A stretch of DNA of 64,000 bases from CALAED01 sp937891035 (GCA_035642125.1 DASQSZ010000435.1:1-64000); one strand, 5' to 3'. Shown: positions 43,256 to 52,453, counted from the stretch's first letter. Numbers and translations: made by a program. Notes: generated by a model from the letters alone, not told the origin.

Positions 43256-43948
43256 ATGACCGAGGTGATCGTGCCGGCGCAGCCGCCCGTCGTCCCGCCC
43301 ATGACGCCCGCGCTGCGCCGGGCGGCCGAGTCGGCGAAGGGCTTCATGCCGCCCGACGAGGGCCTGGCCCTGTACGAGACGGCGGTCGCGTACGGACGGG
43401 TCGGCCCGATCCTCGAGGTCGGCACGTACTGCGGCAAGTCCACCGTCTACCTCGGCGCCGCCGCGCGCGAGACGGGCACGGTCGCGGTCACGGTCGACCA
43501 TCACCACGGCTCGGAGGAGCTCCAGCCCGGCTGGGAGCATCATGACCCGACGCTTGTCGACCCGACGACGGGGCGGATGGACACGCTCCCGACGTTCCGC
43601 AAGACCATCGCCGCGGCGGGCCTGGAGGAACACGTCGTCGCCATCGTGGGTGAGTCCGCCACGGTCGCGGCGCTGTGGGGCACCCCGCTCGGCATGGTGT
43701 TCATCGACGGCGGCCATGCGGAGGACTCGGCGCAGGCCGACTACGACGGCTGGGCGCCGCACGTCTTGCCCGGGGGCGCCCTGGTCTTCCACGACATCTT
43801 CCCCGATCCCGCCGACGGCGGGCAGGCGCCCTATCGCGTCTACCGGCGCGCGCTGGCCAGCGGCGCCTGGGAGGAGCGGCGGGTCGCCGGTTCGCTGCGC
43901 GTCCTCGAACGCGTCCCGGACGGCGATCCATCCGCCGACTTCGGCTGA
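43256..43948 (+). CDS. Class I SAM-dependent methyltransferase
   Basis: A 230-residue Methyltransf_24 enzyme. SAM motif I is ILEVGTYCGKSTVYLG near residue 63, followed by VAVTVDHHHGSEE and FIDGGHAEDSAQADYDGW, with GGALVFHDIFPDP as motif III. ATG at 43256 follows GGAGGAG. It faces away from the PPOX gene. The acceptor is not known. Confidence 0.88.
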   Translation: MTEVIVPAQPPVVPPMTPALRRAAESAKGFMPPDEGLALYETAVAYGRVGPILEVGTYCGKSTVYLGAAARETGTVAVTVDHHHGSEELQPGWEHHDPTLVDPTTGRMDTLPTFRKTIAAAGLEEHVVAIVGESATVAALWGTPLGMVFIDGGHAEDSAQADYDGWAPHVLPGGALVFHDIFPDPADGGQAPYRVYRRALASGAWEERRVAGSLRVLERVPDGDPSADFG

Positions 43949-44222
43949 CCGAGGTCGAGCTCGTAGCAGACGCCCCAAAGCCGTCTGACATGTGCCGGAT
44001 ATTGCCGCTGGTGCGGTCTCCCTCGCTGAGGCGGGCCATGAAGCTCACTTGAAGGAACTCGGATTGGGGTTGTCCGTCGAGAGATGGGCCATCGACTGAG
44101 CCCGAACAGCGCGGTGCCCGGGCTTCCGTCGTCCGGCGGTCCACCCGGGCCCACTTCCAACCCCTCAGCGAAGGGCGGCATTACGGTCAGTATAGGGGCG
44201 TGCGCGGATCCGTACCCAAGTG

Positions 44223-45344
44223 TTAACCCAGGGAGCCGACGGTGCCGGGGACGGGGGACGGCTCGCAGCCGCAGGCGACCGGGTCGGCGGGGGCGCACGG
44301 GCCGAGGGGGATGCCGTCGATCTCCTGAAAGATGGTCGCCCCCGGCGTGGCGCCGGTGAGTACGTCGGCTGCGAGGATCACCGCGGCGGCGGTGTAGGTG
44401 GAGCGGTCGCCGGGGAAGTGGCGGTCGGTGGCGAACTGGTAGCCGGTCCAGTAAGAGCCATCGGCGTGCCGAAGGTGCTGCATCGCCCGGAACAGCTCCG
44501 GCGCGCGTGGGTCGCCGACCGCGTGCAGCGCGATGACGAGCTCGCAGGTCTCCGCGCCCGTCACCCACGGCTGGTCGGAGACGCACCGGCAGCCGAGACC
44601 GTCGACGATGAAGGTCTCCCAGCCGCCGGCCAGCCGCAGCGAAGCCGCGGGGCCGCGCACCGGACCGCACAGCACCGGGTAGTACCAGTCCATCGAGAAC
44701 CGGGTCTTGTCGGCGAACGCCTCTTGATGGCAGGCCACGACGTGCCCGAGTTGGTCGGCGGCGAGCTCCCAGTCGGGCTGGGGATCGCCCAGGTATTCGC
44801 CGAGCGCCACCGCACAGCGCAGCGACTGGTAGATCGACGAGCAGCCGGTGAGCAGTGCGTGGTCGCCGAGCCCGCCGTCGGGCTGCCGGATCCAGATGAT
44901 CTCGCCGCGCGCGCGCTGCAGGCCGAGCACGTAGTCGATGGCCCGCCGTACGGTCGGCCACATCCGTTCGGCGAACTCGGTGTCGCCGGTGACCAGCAGC
45001 TCATGCCAGACGCCGACGGCGACGTAAGCCGCGTGGTTGGATTCGCCGCCCGCCTCGGTGATCTCGCCGAGCACCCACTTGGCCGGCCAGGAGCCGTCCG
45101 GCCGCTGCACCGTCCGCAGCCACTCGTACGCCCGCCGCGCCGGCTCGGTCAGCCCGGCCACCGTGAGGGCCATCGCGGCCTCGATGTGGTTCCACGCGTC
45201 GACGTGGCCCGGTACGCCGGCCGTGGGCGCGAACCACGGGATCGCCCCGGACGGCTCTTGCTGCGCCGCGATGCTGTGCGCGGTGGCGAGGAGGCCGGCG
45301 GCGCCCAGGAGCCCGGGCGCGGCCCCGGCGTCAGGCCGCCGCAT
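44223..45344 (-). CDS. Prenyltransferase/terpene-cyclase-like alpha-toroid protein
   Basis: A 373-residue protein with repeated helix pairs and QxDGSW-like turns (VQRPDGSWPAK, LRHADGSYWTG), the alpha/alpha toroid shared by prenyltransferase beta subunits, squalene cyclases and some glycosidases. Other repeats are NHIEAAMALTVAGL and SIYQSLRCAVALGE. No DxDD or similar catalytic motif was seen, so function cannot be named. Its start overlaps the methyltransferase end by 14 bases, and with the glycosyltransferase it forms a three-gene set. Confidence 0.75.
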   Translation of the reverse strand: MRRPDAGAAPGLLGAAGLLATAHSIAAQQEPSGAIPWFAPTAGVPGHVDAWNHIEAAMALTVAGLTEPARRAYEWLRTVQRPDGSWPAKWVLGEITEAGGESNHAAYVAVGVWHELLVTGDTEFAERMWPTVRRAIDYVLGLQRARGEIIWIRQPDGGLGDHALLTGCSSIYQSLRCAVALGEYLGDPQPDWELAADQLGHVVACHQEAFADKTRFSMDWYYPVLCGPVRGPAASLRLAGGWETFIVDGLGCRCVSDQPWVTGAETCELVIALHAVGDPRAPELFRAMQHLRHADGSYWTGYQFATDRHFPGDRSTYTAAAVILAADVLTGATPGATIFQEIDGIPLGPCAPADPVACGCEPSPVPGTVGSLG

Positions 45345-46077
45345 CCGCCGGCTCCTGTCCGCGGCGTCCGGCGGCGGCCGGCTTGGTGAAGTAGACGACG
45401 ACGCTCTTGCCGATCATCGGGCTCAGCACCCGCTCGGCCATCCGGGTCGCGACGGGGCGCTTCATGATGTCCCAGACCAGCACCCGGTGGTAGGCCCTGG
45501 CGAGCGGATGGGTGTCGTTGTCGACCCCGACCACGCATTTGATCCACCAGTACGGCGAGTGCAGGCCGTGCGCGTGGTGATGGCCGTCCACCGCGAGGCC
45601 CAGGGACTTCAGCTTGGCCTCGAGTTCGGCTCGCGTATAGATGCGCACGTGGCCCCCCGGCGCGGTGTGGTAGTCCTCGGACAGCGCCCAGCAGATCCGT
45701 TCCGGCAGCCAGGAGGGCACGGTCACGGCCAGCCGTCCGCCGGGCTTGAGCACGCGCAGCAGTTCGGCCATCGCCGACATGTCGTCCGGGATGTGCTCGA
45801 GCACCTCCGCGGCGATGACCTTGTCGAAGGAGCCGGCTGGGAAGGGCAGGCGCAGGGCGTCGCCGCGTACGGCCGTGGCCGCCGTGCCCTCCGGGGCCTC
45901 GCCCGCGAGCCGCATCGCGTCGAACATCTTCGCCACCTCAGCGAGCTCGCCCGCGTCCTGGTCGAACGCAACGACGTGCGCGCCCCGGCGGTAGACCGCG
46001 AAGGCGTGCCGTCCCGCGCCGCAACCTAGATCGAGAACGTGGTCTCCAGGGGAGATGGGGAAGCGCCGGAAGTCCAC
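45331..46077 (-). CDS. Class I SAM-dependent methyltransferase
   Basis: A methyltransferase domain protein starting VDFRRFPISPGDHVLDLGCGAG, with motif I at residues about 14-20, AVRGDALRLPFPAGSFDKVI and LLRVLKPGGRLAV later. GTG at 46077 lies 17 bases after an AAAGGAG site; CTG codons at 46083 or 46086 would be better spaced and could be the true start. The C-terminal part has WWIKCVVGVDN, shared with lipid- or sugar-modifying relatives. It lies 37 bases after the glycosyltransferase stop. Confidence 0.83.
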   Translation of the reverse strand: MDFRRFPISPGDHVLDLGCGAGRHAFAVYRRGAHVVAFDQDAGELAEVAKMFDAMRLAGEAPEGTAATAVRGDALRLPFPAGSFDKVIAAEVLEHIPDDMSAMAELLRVLKPGGRLAVTVPSWLPERICWALSEDYHTAPGGHVRIYTRAELEAKLKSLGLAVDGHHHAHGLHSPYWWIKCVVGVDNDTHPLARAYHRVLVWDIMKRPVATRMAERVLSPMIGKSVVVYFTKPAAAGRRGQEPADAAA

Positions 46078-46114
46078 GGTCAGCAGGGCAGTGCTCCTTT
46101 CCTCCTCCGCGGTC

Positions 46115-47434
46115 TCACCGGCCGGCCTCGCGCGCGTCGGTGGCCTCGCGGTCCTCGGGGTCCTCGCGGGTTTCGGGCGCCGCGCCGTCCGCGAGGGTCG
46201 CGATGGCCCGCCGATAGTGCCGGACGGTGGCCATCGCGACCGCCGGCCAGGTGAAGCGCTCCTGGACGCGCCGTTGGCAGGACGCGCCGACCCGGGCCCG
46301 TTGGTCGGCCGAGTCGTGCAGCCTGCGCAGCGCGGCCGCAAGCTCTTCGATGTCGCCGGGCTTGACCAGCACCCCCGCGTCGCCCGTCACCTCGGGCAGC
46401 GCGCCGGTACGGCTGGCCACGAGGGGGGTGCCGGAGGCCATGTGCTCGACGGCCGGCAGCGAGAACCCTTCGTACCGCGAGGGCACGACCGCGATCTCGG
46501 CGCTCGCCAGCAGTTCGCCCAGCTCCTCGTCGCCGATGCCGTGGACGAACTTGACCCGCTGGCCGAGCGCGAGCTCGCGGACCAGCTTCTCGGTCGGGCC
46601 GTCCTTGGTGGGCTTGCTGACGACCACGACGTGCACATCGCGCTCGGTGGCCACCTTCGCGACCGCGTGCAGCAGCACGTCAACGCCCTTCAGCGGGGAG
46701 TCGGCGCTGGCCACGGCGACGATGCGGCCGCGCACCCGCTCGCCGCGCGGGTGGAAGATGCGTGTGTCGACGCCCAGCGGCAGGATGTGAACGTCCTCGG
46801 GCGCGGCCCGGTAGTCCTTGACGATGTCGGCCTTGGACGATTCCGAGACCGTGAGGATGGTGCCGATCCGGCGCGCCACCTGCGACTGCATCCGGACGAA
46901 GCCGTACCACCGGCGCTTGCCGAGCCGCTGCTTGATGCCCGTGGCCTGCTCGAGCTCGATGCGCCTGTCCACACTGATCGGATGGTGGATGCTCGTGACC
47001 AGGGGCAGCCCCAGCCGCGGGATGCCCAGGTTGCCGAGTCCGAGCACCTGGTTGTCGTGCACGATGTCGAAGTCGCGGCGTCGGCGGCGCAGTTCGCGCA
47101 GCGCCCGGATGCTGAACGTGAGCGGCTCGGGAAAGCCGCCGGTCCTCATGTGGGCGAACTCCAGCACGTCGATCCAGTCGTGGAACTCCCGCAGTGCCGG
47201 CATACGGAACGGATCGTCGTCCCGGTAGAGATCCAGGCTGGGCAGCTTCGTCAGCACGATGTCGTCGCGGTCGAGATCCGGGTAGGGCGGCCCGGACAAG
47301 ATCTCGACCGCGTGGCCGAGTGCGGCCAGCTCTCTCGATAGGTGCCTGAGATAGATCCCTTGCCCACCGCAGTGCGGCTTGCTCCGGTACGAGAGCAGGG
47401 CCACGCGCAACGGACTGTCATCGACCCCGCTCAC
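46115..47434 (-). CDS. Glycosyltransferase family 4
   Basis: A 439-residue GT-B glycosyltransferase. The N-terminal donor-side region has SYRSKPHCGGQGIYLRHLSR; the C-terminal half has VAVASADSPLKGVDVLLHAV and the GT4 motif VPSRYEGFSLPAVEHMASGT (E-x7-E). GTG at 47434 follows GGGGGTGG. It starts 45 bases after the P450 stop on the same strand, so it may be co-transcribed with the P450s, though an inverted repeat in the gap could mark its own promoter. Product may be a glycolipid or glycosylated secondary metabolite. Confidence 0.88.
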   Translation of the reverse strand: MSGVDDSPLRVALLSYRSKPHCGGQGIYLRHLSRELAALGHAVEILSGPPYPDLDRDDIVLTKLPSLDLYRDDDPFRMPALREFHDWIDVLEFAHMRTGGFPEPLTFSIRALRELRRRRRDFDIVHDNQVLGLGNLGIPRLGLPLVTSIHHPISVDRRIELEQATGIKQRLGKRRWYGFVRMQSQVARRIGTILTVSESSKADIVKDYRAAPEDVHILPLGVDTRIFHPRGERVRGRIVAVASADSPLKGVDVLLHAVAKVATERDVHVVVVSKPTKDGPTEKLVRELALGQRVKFVHGIGDEELGELLASAEIAVVPSRYEGFSLPAVEHMASGTPLVASRTGALPEVTGDAGVLVKPGDIEELAAALRRLHDSADQRARVGASCQRRVQERFTWPAVAMATVRHYRRAIATLADGAAPETREDPEDREATDAREAGR

Positions 47435-47452
47435 GTACCACCCCCTACATGA

Positions 47453-47474
47453 CGTTACGCGACGCTGTGTAACG
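47453..47474. promoter_or_regulatory. Inverted repeat between P450 and glycosyltransferase genes
   Basis: CGTTAC (47453-47458) and GTAACG (47469-47474) are perfectly inverted around 10 bases. The spacing suits a dimeric repressor. It is not a KstR box, which argues for separate control of the glycosyltransferase unit. Confidence 0.4.
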
Positions 47475-47479
47475 AATGG

Positions 47480-48724
47480 TCAGAACCTGACGGGCATCTC
47501 CTTGATGCCGTTGATGAAGTTAGACCTTAGCCTGCGTAGGTTACCCGCGAGTTCGATGTTGGGCATGCGGCGAGAAAGTGTCTCGAAGAGAACACTCAGC
47601 TCAAGCCGGGCGAGATGGGCACCAAGGCAGAAATGTGGCCCGCCGCCGCCGAACCCGATGTGCGGGTTCGGCTCGCGTGCGATGTCGAAGACGTCGGGCC
47701 GGTCGAACACCGCCTCGTCGCGGTTGGCCGAGGCGTAGAACACGACGACCTTGTCGCCCTCGGCGATCTTCTGGCCGTTCAGCACGGTGTCCTGGGTGGC
47801 GGTCCGGCGGAACATGTTGACGGGGCTGACCCACCGTACGATCTCGTCCGCGGCGGTCGCGGCCAGCGCGGGGTCGGCCACCAGCCGCGCCCACTGACCG
47901 GGATGGTCGAAGAAGGCGAGCATCCCGCCCGAGGCGGCGTTGCGGGTCGTCTCGTTCCCCGCGACGGCGAGCATCAGCACGAACACGTCGAACTCGTGGA
48001 CGCTCAGCTCCTCGCCGTTCTCATCAGGCTGGAGCAGCCTCGTCACGATGTCGTCGCGCGGGTCCTCCCTGCGCCGGGCCGCCAGCTCATTGGCGTACGC
48101 GTACAGCTGCGCTGCCGCGTCCATCCCCTCCTCCGGCGAGCGCCGCAGGTCGGGATCGTCGTAGCCGATCAACAGGTTCGACCACCGGAAGATCTTGTCT
48201 CGATCCTCCGGCGGTGCGCCGATCAGCTCGCAGATGACGTACAACGGCAGCTGGGCCGCGATGTCGGTCACGAAATCGGCCCGGCCCGTACCTTTGGCGA
48301 TGACCTGGTCGAGAAGGTCTTCGCAGATCTCGCCGATGTGCTCCTTCAGCGCCCCGATCGTCCGCGGCGTGAAGCCCTTGTTGACCAGGCTCCGCCGGCG
48401 CGTGTGCTCGGGCGGGTCCTGGTTGAGCATCATCATCCGCTGCGCCGACAGGTCTTCGGCCGGCGGCTCGTCGAACAGGGACAGCCGCAGGTACGACGAG
48501 TACAGCTCCGGGTGACGCGACACATGCACGACGTCCTCGTGCCCGGTCACCGCCCAAAAGCCGGGCCAGCCGCGGACTCGGTCGCCGTGGTGCCAGTACA
48601 CCGGCTGATGCGCGCGCAGCCAGCGGAACTGGTCATACGGAACGCCGCCGCGCGCGTAGGTGTCCTGATCGACGAGATCGATGTGCATCGGGGCGACGGG
48701 GTCCAACGGGTCCATGGCGTCCAT
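47480..48724 (-). CDS. Cytochrome P450, CYP125/CYP142-like (sterol C26-oxidation candidate)
   Basis: A 414-residue P450. The I-helix motif is AVAGNETTRNAASGG, the ExxR region follows, and the heme loop GFGGGGPHFCLGAHLARLE near residue 360 carries the thiolate cysteine. The C-terminus LRSNFINGIKEMPVRF is typical of the sterol-side-chain clans CYP125 and CYP142. It starts 6 bases after the upstream P450 stop and is closely similar to it, so a tandem duplication is likely. Position in a KstR regulon suggests oxidation of the cholesterol C26 methyl. Confidence 0.88.
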   Translation of the reverse strand: MDAMDPLDPVAPMHIDLVDQDTYARGGVPYDQFRWLRAHQPVYWHHGDRVRGWPGFWAVTGHEDVVHVSRHPELYSSYLRLSLFDEPPAEDLSAQRMMMLNQDPPEHTRRRSLVNKGFTPRTIGALKEHIGEICEDLLDQVIAKGTGRADFVTDIAAQLPLYVICELIGAPPEDRDKIFRWSNLLIGYDDPDLRRSPEEGMDAAAQLYAYANELAARRREDPRDDIVTRLLQPDENGEELSVHEFDVFVLMLAVAGNETTRNAASGGMLAFFDHPGQWARLVADPALAATAADEIVRWVSPVNMFRRTATQDTVLNGQKIAEGDKVVVFYASANRDEAVFDRPDVFDIAREPNPHIGFGGGGPHFCLGAHLARLELSVLFETLSRRMPNIELAGNLRRLRSNFINGIKEMPVRF

Positions 48725-48730
48725 TAGCGA

Positions 48731-49960
48731 TCACCCGCGCCGGGGAGAGGGAGTGAACCGGACGGGCAGCTCCTTGATGCCCATGATGAAGTTCGAACGC
48801 AGACGGCGCACCTCGCCCGCGCGCGCGATGTCGGGCATGCGCTCGCGCAGCACGTCGAAGATGACGGTCAGCTCGAGGCGGGCCAGGTGGGTGCCGAGGC
48901 AAAAGTGCGGGCCGCCGCCGCCGAAGCCGATGTGCGGATTCGGGTCGCGGCCGATGTCGAACGTGTCGGGCGCGGCGAAGACCTTGCCGTCGCGGTTGGC
49001 CGATGGATAGAAGACGACGACCTTGTCGCCCTCTTTGATCCGCTTGCCGCCGAGATCGGTGTCCTGGGTGGCGGTGCGGCGGAACATGTTGACCGGGCTG
49101 GCCCACCGTACGATCTCGTCCGCCGCGGTATTGATCAGCGACGGGTCGGCGAGCAGCCGCCGCCACTCGCCGGGATGGTCGAAGAACGCCAGCATCCCGC
49201 CGGCGGTGGCGTTTCGCGTGGTCTCGTTGCCCGCGATGATCAACAGCAGCACGAACATGGCGAACTCGTCCCCGCTCAGCTTTCTGCCATCGTCGTCGGG
49301 GTGCAGCAGCCTGGTGATGATGTCGTCCCCCGGGCGCTCGCGGCGCAGTGCGGCCAGCTCGTGCGCGTAGTTGATGATCTCAGCCGACACGGCGGCGGCG
49401 CTGTCGAGCGAGGTCTCGAAGTCGGGATCGTCGAAGCCGATGAGCTCGTTGGACCAGTCGAAGATCTTGCCGCGGTCTTCGATCGGGGCACCCAGCAGCT
49501 CGCAGATCACATACAGCGGGAGCGGCGCCGCGATGTCGCGAACGAACTCGGCCTCGCCGCGCGGCGACACTTCGTCGATCAGCTGGTGGCAGATGTCCCT
49601 GACGTGCCCCTCGAGCTTTTTGATCATCCTCGGCGTGAAGCCACGGTTGACGTAGCCGCGCTGGTACGTGTGCTGCGGCGGGTCCATGAACAGCATCATC
49701 AGCCGATAGAGGTCGATGGTGTCGTCGGCCGGCTCGACGAACATCGCCAGCCGCCGGTGGGAGGAGTACAGCTCCGCGTGCCGGGAGACGTGGACGACCT
49801 CGTCGTACGTCGTCACCGCCCAAAAGCCCGGGACGCTTTGGTCCGGGTCGTGGTGCCAGTGGACGGGGTCGTGCGCGCGCAGCCAGGCGAAGCTCTCATG
49901 CGGCACGCCGCCGCGTTCATAGATGAGGGGGTCGATGATGTCGATCGCGGACGCGTCCAT
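48731..49960 (-). CDS. Cytochrome P450, CYP125/CYP142-like (sterol C26-oxidation candidate)
   Basis: A 409-residue paralogue of the next P450. Motifs: IIAGNETTRNATAGG in the I helix and GFGGGGPHFCLGTHLARLE around the heme cysteine. The N-terminal IDIIDPLIYERGGVPHESFAW and the tail LRSNFIMGIKELPVRFTPSP match CYP142-type ends, while NETTRN is CYP125-like. ATG at 49960 is followed upstream by a perfect palindromic KstR box 60-73 bases away. Family members hydroxylate the terminal sterol carbon to alcohol and acid, the first step of side-chain removal. Confidence 0.9.
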   Translation of the reverse strand: MDASAIDIIDPLIYERGGVPHESFAWLRAHDPVHWHHDPDQSVPGFWAVTTYDEVVHVSRHAELYSSHRRLAMFVEPADDTIDLYRLMMLFMDPPQHTYQRGYVNRGFTPRMIKKLEGHVRDICHQLIDEVSPRGEAEFVRDIAAPLPLYVICELLGAPIEDRGKIFDWSNELIGFDDPDFETSLDSAAAVSAEIINYAHELAALRRERPGDDIITRLLHPDDDGRKLSGDEFAMFVLLLIIAGNETTRNATAGGMLAFFDHPGEWRRLLADPSLINTAADEIVRWASPVNMFRRTATQDTDLGGKRIKEGDKVVVFYPSANRDGKVFAAPDTFDIGRDPNPHIGFGGGGPHFCLGTHLARLELTVIFDVLRERMPDIARAGEVRRLRSNFIMGIKELPVRFTPSPRRG

Positions 49961-50019
49961 TGATCGCTCCTGGGATGGGGACCACCGGGGATGCGCATAA
50001 GCCGAGCGCTTGCTTGGTT

Positions 50020-50033
50020 TAGAACACGTTCTA
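50020..50033. promoter_or_regulatory. Perfect palindromic KstR box upstream of the P450 genes
   Basis: TAGAACACGTTCTA fits the KstR consensus TnnAACnnGTTnnA and is a near-complete palindrome. It lies 60 bases upstream of the first P450 start. Confidence 0.8.
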
Positions 50034-50130
50034 ATAGGCGCGTCGCCATAGTCAAGGTGCCGAGCCGTGACTCCTCTCGCATCCTCCGGGCATGGTGAGT
50101 CGCCTTCGCGTTTGCCGCGCGGGCGCGTCA

Positions 50131-50158
50131 GCGCGAGTACGTTAGCGCGAGTACGTCA
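50131..50158. repeat. Tandem 14-bp duplication over the MBL gene stop
   Basis: GCGCGAGTACGT(T/C)A occurs twice in a row. The stop of the metallo-hydrolase gene lies in the first unit; the repeat duplicates the last codons just beyond the stop, a sign of recent slippage. Confidence 0.7.
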
Positions 50159-51161
50159 GCGGGCTGCCGCCGTGGGCGTGCAGGAGGCCGCGGCGGTCCA
50201 GCGTCCGCAGGTGCGCGGCGGCCTCGCCGGTCGCCATCCGCCGCATCACCGGATGCATCGTCGACCAATCGACATTCCAGGTCATGCGGGAGGCGATGTC
50301 CCACAGCGTGGCCGGCTCGTCGGTGAGCAGGCCGGCCACCTCGCTCAGGCGCTCTTCGTGATGCTCGGCGATCTCGCTGGCGCGCGCCGCGATATCGGAG
50401 AACCGGTGCTCGTGCGCCGGCAGCGCGGCGGCGGCCGCGGCGGCGCCGATGTCGGCCACCCGGCTGAGCGATTCGAGGTAGTCGCCCAAGGGATCGACGT
50501 CGGGCGTGTCGTATGGATACAGCCCGATGTGCGGTGTGATGCGCGGCAACACGTGATCTCCGGTGAACATGCGGCCGGCGTCCTCCAGGTGGAGGCAGAT
50601 GTGCCCGGGGGAGTGGCCGGGCGTCCAGATCACGCGGAGCTTCCGGCCCGGCAGATCGATGAGCTCGCCGTCGGAGACCTCACGATCGGGCTTGGCGGGC
50701 GGATCGATCCGCCGTCCCCCGGGCGCGTCGGCCTGTTGGTATTCGGCCAGTTCCGCCTCGCCCGCCCCGGCGGCGCGCAGCGCGGCCAGGTCCCACGCGC
50801 GCCGTCCGCCGCCATCGACCAGCGCGTGGAAGGCCCGTACGACCGCCGCGTCGGCATGGTGCATCGCGATCCAGGCGCCCGAAGCGGCCCGGACCCGCCC
50901 GGCGAGGCCGGCGTGATCGGGATGGTGATGGGTGACGACGACCCCGTAGACGTCGGCCACGTCGAGCCCGAGCGCGGCCAGGCCGCCGGTGAGGGCGGTC
51001 CACGACTCCTCGTGCTCCCACCCCGCGTCGATCAGGACCAAGCCGCGCTCGCTTTCCAGTGCGTACACCAGCGTGTAGCCGAGCGGGTTGCCGGGGATCG
51101 GGACCGGCACGCTCCACAGCCCGCCGCCGAGGGCCTCGGGTTCGGGTCGCACGCGCGCCAT
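50142..51161 (-). CDS. MBL-fold metallo-hydrolase
   Basis: A 339-residue metallo-beta-lactamase-fold hydrolase. Zinc ligands lie in VVTHHHPDHAGLAG near residue 77, TPGHSPGHICLHLED and TGDHVL. A C-terminal helical region of about 80 residues (VAGLLTDEPATLWDIASRMT) is a winged-helix-like tail common in this subgroup. It directly follows fadA5 with no gap and so belongs to the KstR unit. It may act as a thioesterase or lactonase on sterol intermediates; this is inference. Confidence 0.85.
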   Translation of the reverse strand: MARVRPEPEALGGGLWSVPVPIPGNPLGYTLVYALESERGLVLIDAGWEHEESWTALTGGLAALGLDVADVYGVVVTHHHPDHAGLAGRVRAASGAWIAMHHADAAVVRAFHALVDGGGRRAWDLAALRAAGAGEAELAEYQQADAPGGRRIDPPAKPDREVSDGELIDLPGRKLRVIWTPGHSPGHICLHLEDAGRMFTGDHVLPRITPHIGLYPYDTPDVDPLGDYLESLSRVADIGAAAAAAALPAHEHRFSDIAARASEIAEHHEERLSEVAGLLTDEPATLWDIASRMTWNVDWSTMHPVMRRMATGEAAAHLRTLDRRGLLHAHGGSPLTYSR

Positions 51162-52319
51162 TCAGACCCGCTCGATGATGGTCGCGGTCGCCAGCGCTCC
51201 GCCGGCGCACATCGTGATCAGCGCGGTGGCGGCGTCTCGTCGTTCCAGTTCGTGCAGCGCGGTGGCGATCAGCCGCGATCCGGTGGCGCCGACGGGGTGC
51301 CCGAGCGCGATCGCGCCGCCGTTGACGTTGACCTTGTCCATGTCGGGCCGGTGCACGGAGGCCCAGGACAGCACGATCGACGCGAAGGCCTCGTTGATCT
51401 CGACGACGTCGATGTCGCGAAGCGTCATCCCGGCGGTCTCGAGCACCTTGGCCGTGGCCCGGATCGGGCCGTCGAGGTGGTAGTACGGCTCGGCCCCGAT
51501 GAGGGTCTGCGCCCGGATGCGGGCCCGCGGCCGCAGGCCCTGGGCCAGGGCGGCCTCCTCGGACATGACGAGGACGGCCGCGGCCCCGTCGGAGATCTGC
51601 GACGACGTGCCTGCGGTATGCAGGCCATCGCCGGCGGCGGGCCGGAGTCCGGCAAGGCCTTCGCGGGTGGTCTCGCGCAGCCCCTGGTCGCGGGTCACCG
51701 TGCGGGTCTGGCCGGTGGGCCGGCCATCGGCGTCCAGTACCGGTGCCTCGATCGGCGCGACCTCGCCGTCGAACCTGCCGTCCGCCCACGCCTTGGCGGC
51801 CAGTTGCTGCGACCGCAGGCCGAAGGCGTCGAGGTCCTCGCGGGTGAGCCCGCGTCGCGCGGCGATTCGCTCGGCGGCGGTGAACTGGTCGGGCAGGTCG
51901 ATCGACCAGTCGTCGGGGCGCGGCCGGGCGGGGAGGACGTTGCTGCCGAGCGGCGCCCGGCTCATGACCTCGACTCCGCAGCCGATCGCGGCGTCCACCA
52001 CCCCGGCGTGGATCAGTGCGGCGGCGAGGTGCACCGCCTGCTGGCCGGACCCGCACTGGGCGTCGATGGTGGTGACCCCGGTCGGCTCCGGCAGGCCCGC
52101 GTACAGCCATGCGTGCCTGCCCACGTGACCGCCCTGCTCGCCGGCCTGCGTGACGCACCCGGCGAAGACCTGCCCGATCGCGGCCGGGTCCGCTCCCGGT
52201 CCCTCGAGCACGGCGCGCAGCGCATGTGCCAGCAGGGCCTGCGGTTTGAGTCCGGCCAGCCATCCGCCGCGCTTGCCGATGGGCGTGCGGATGGCTTCGA
52301 CGATGACGGGGCTCGCCAT
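51162..52319 (-). CDS. fadA5: Steroid beta-ketothiolase (FadA5-like)
   Basis: A 385-residue thiolase. The acylated cysteine lies in TIDAQCGSGQQAVHLA near residue 90; NGGAIALGHPVGATGSR supplies the His and CAGGALATA the second Cys. Overall length and start (VIVEAIRTPIGKRGG) match FadA5, which removes the C24-C27 unit of the cholesterol side chain as acyl-CoA. A KstR box lies 34-47 bases upstream. It leads the unit with the metallo-hydrolase and lies beside the P450s and across from chsE-chsH-ltp2, as in the mycobacterial igr region. Confidence 0.9.
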   Translation of the reverse strand: MASPVIVEAIRTPIGKRGGWLAGLKPQALLAHALRAVLEGPGADPAAIGQVFAGCVTQAGEQGGHVGRHAWLYAGLPEPTGVTTIDAQCGSGQQAVHLAAALIHAGVVDAAIGCGVEVMSRAPLGSNVLPARPRPDDWSIDLPDQFTAAERIAARRGLTREDLDAFGLRSQQLAAKAWADGRFDGEVAPIEAPVLDADGRPTGQTRTVTRDQGLRETTREGLAGLRPAAGDGLHTAGTSSQISDGAAAVLVMSEEAALAQGLRPRARIRAQTLIGAEPYYHLDGPIRATAKVLETAGMTLRDIDVVEINEAFASIVLSWASVHRPDMDKVNVNGGAIALGHPVGATGSRLIATALHELERRDAATALITMCAGGALATATIIERV

Positions 52320-52352
52320 GCGCGCTCCTCTAGAACGTTATTCGACCTTAAC

Positions 52353-52366
52353 TGTAACGCGTTCTA
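52353..52366. promoter_or_regulatory. KstR box upstream of fadA5
   Basis: TGTAACGCGTTCTA matches TnnAACnnGTTnnA fully. A second half-like TAGAACGTTA lies between it and the fadA5 start (52331-52340). Confidence 0.75.
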
Positions 52367-52453
52367 GATCTTCGCAAGAAGTCCGGGGATGTGGGCGGCG
52401 GCCGGGAGCGGCGGGAGACCGGTGCGCTGCTGCGCGGGCGGGTGTCGTGGCGG

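Noticed and set aside
50001..50014. Possible KstR2 box next to the KstR box of the P450 genes
   Set aside because: Only the CTTG half fits; the left half differs at two fixed positions of AnCAAGnnCTTGnT.
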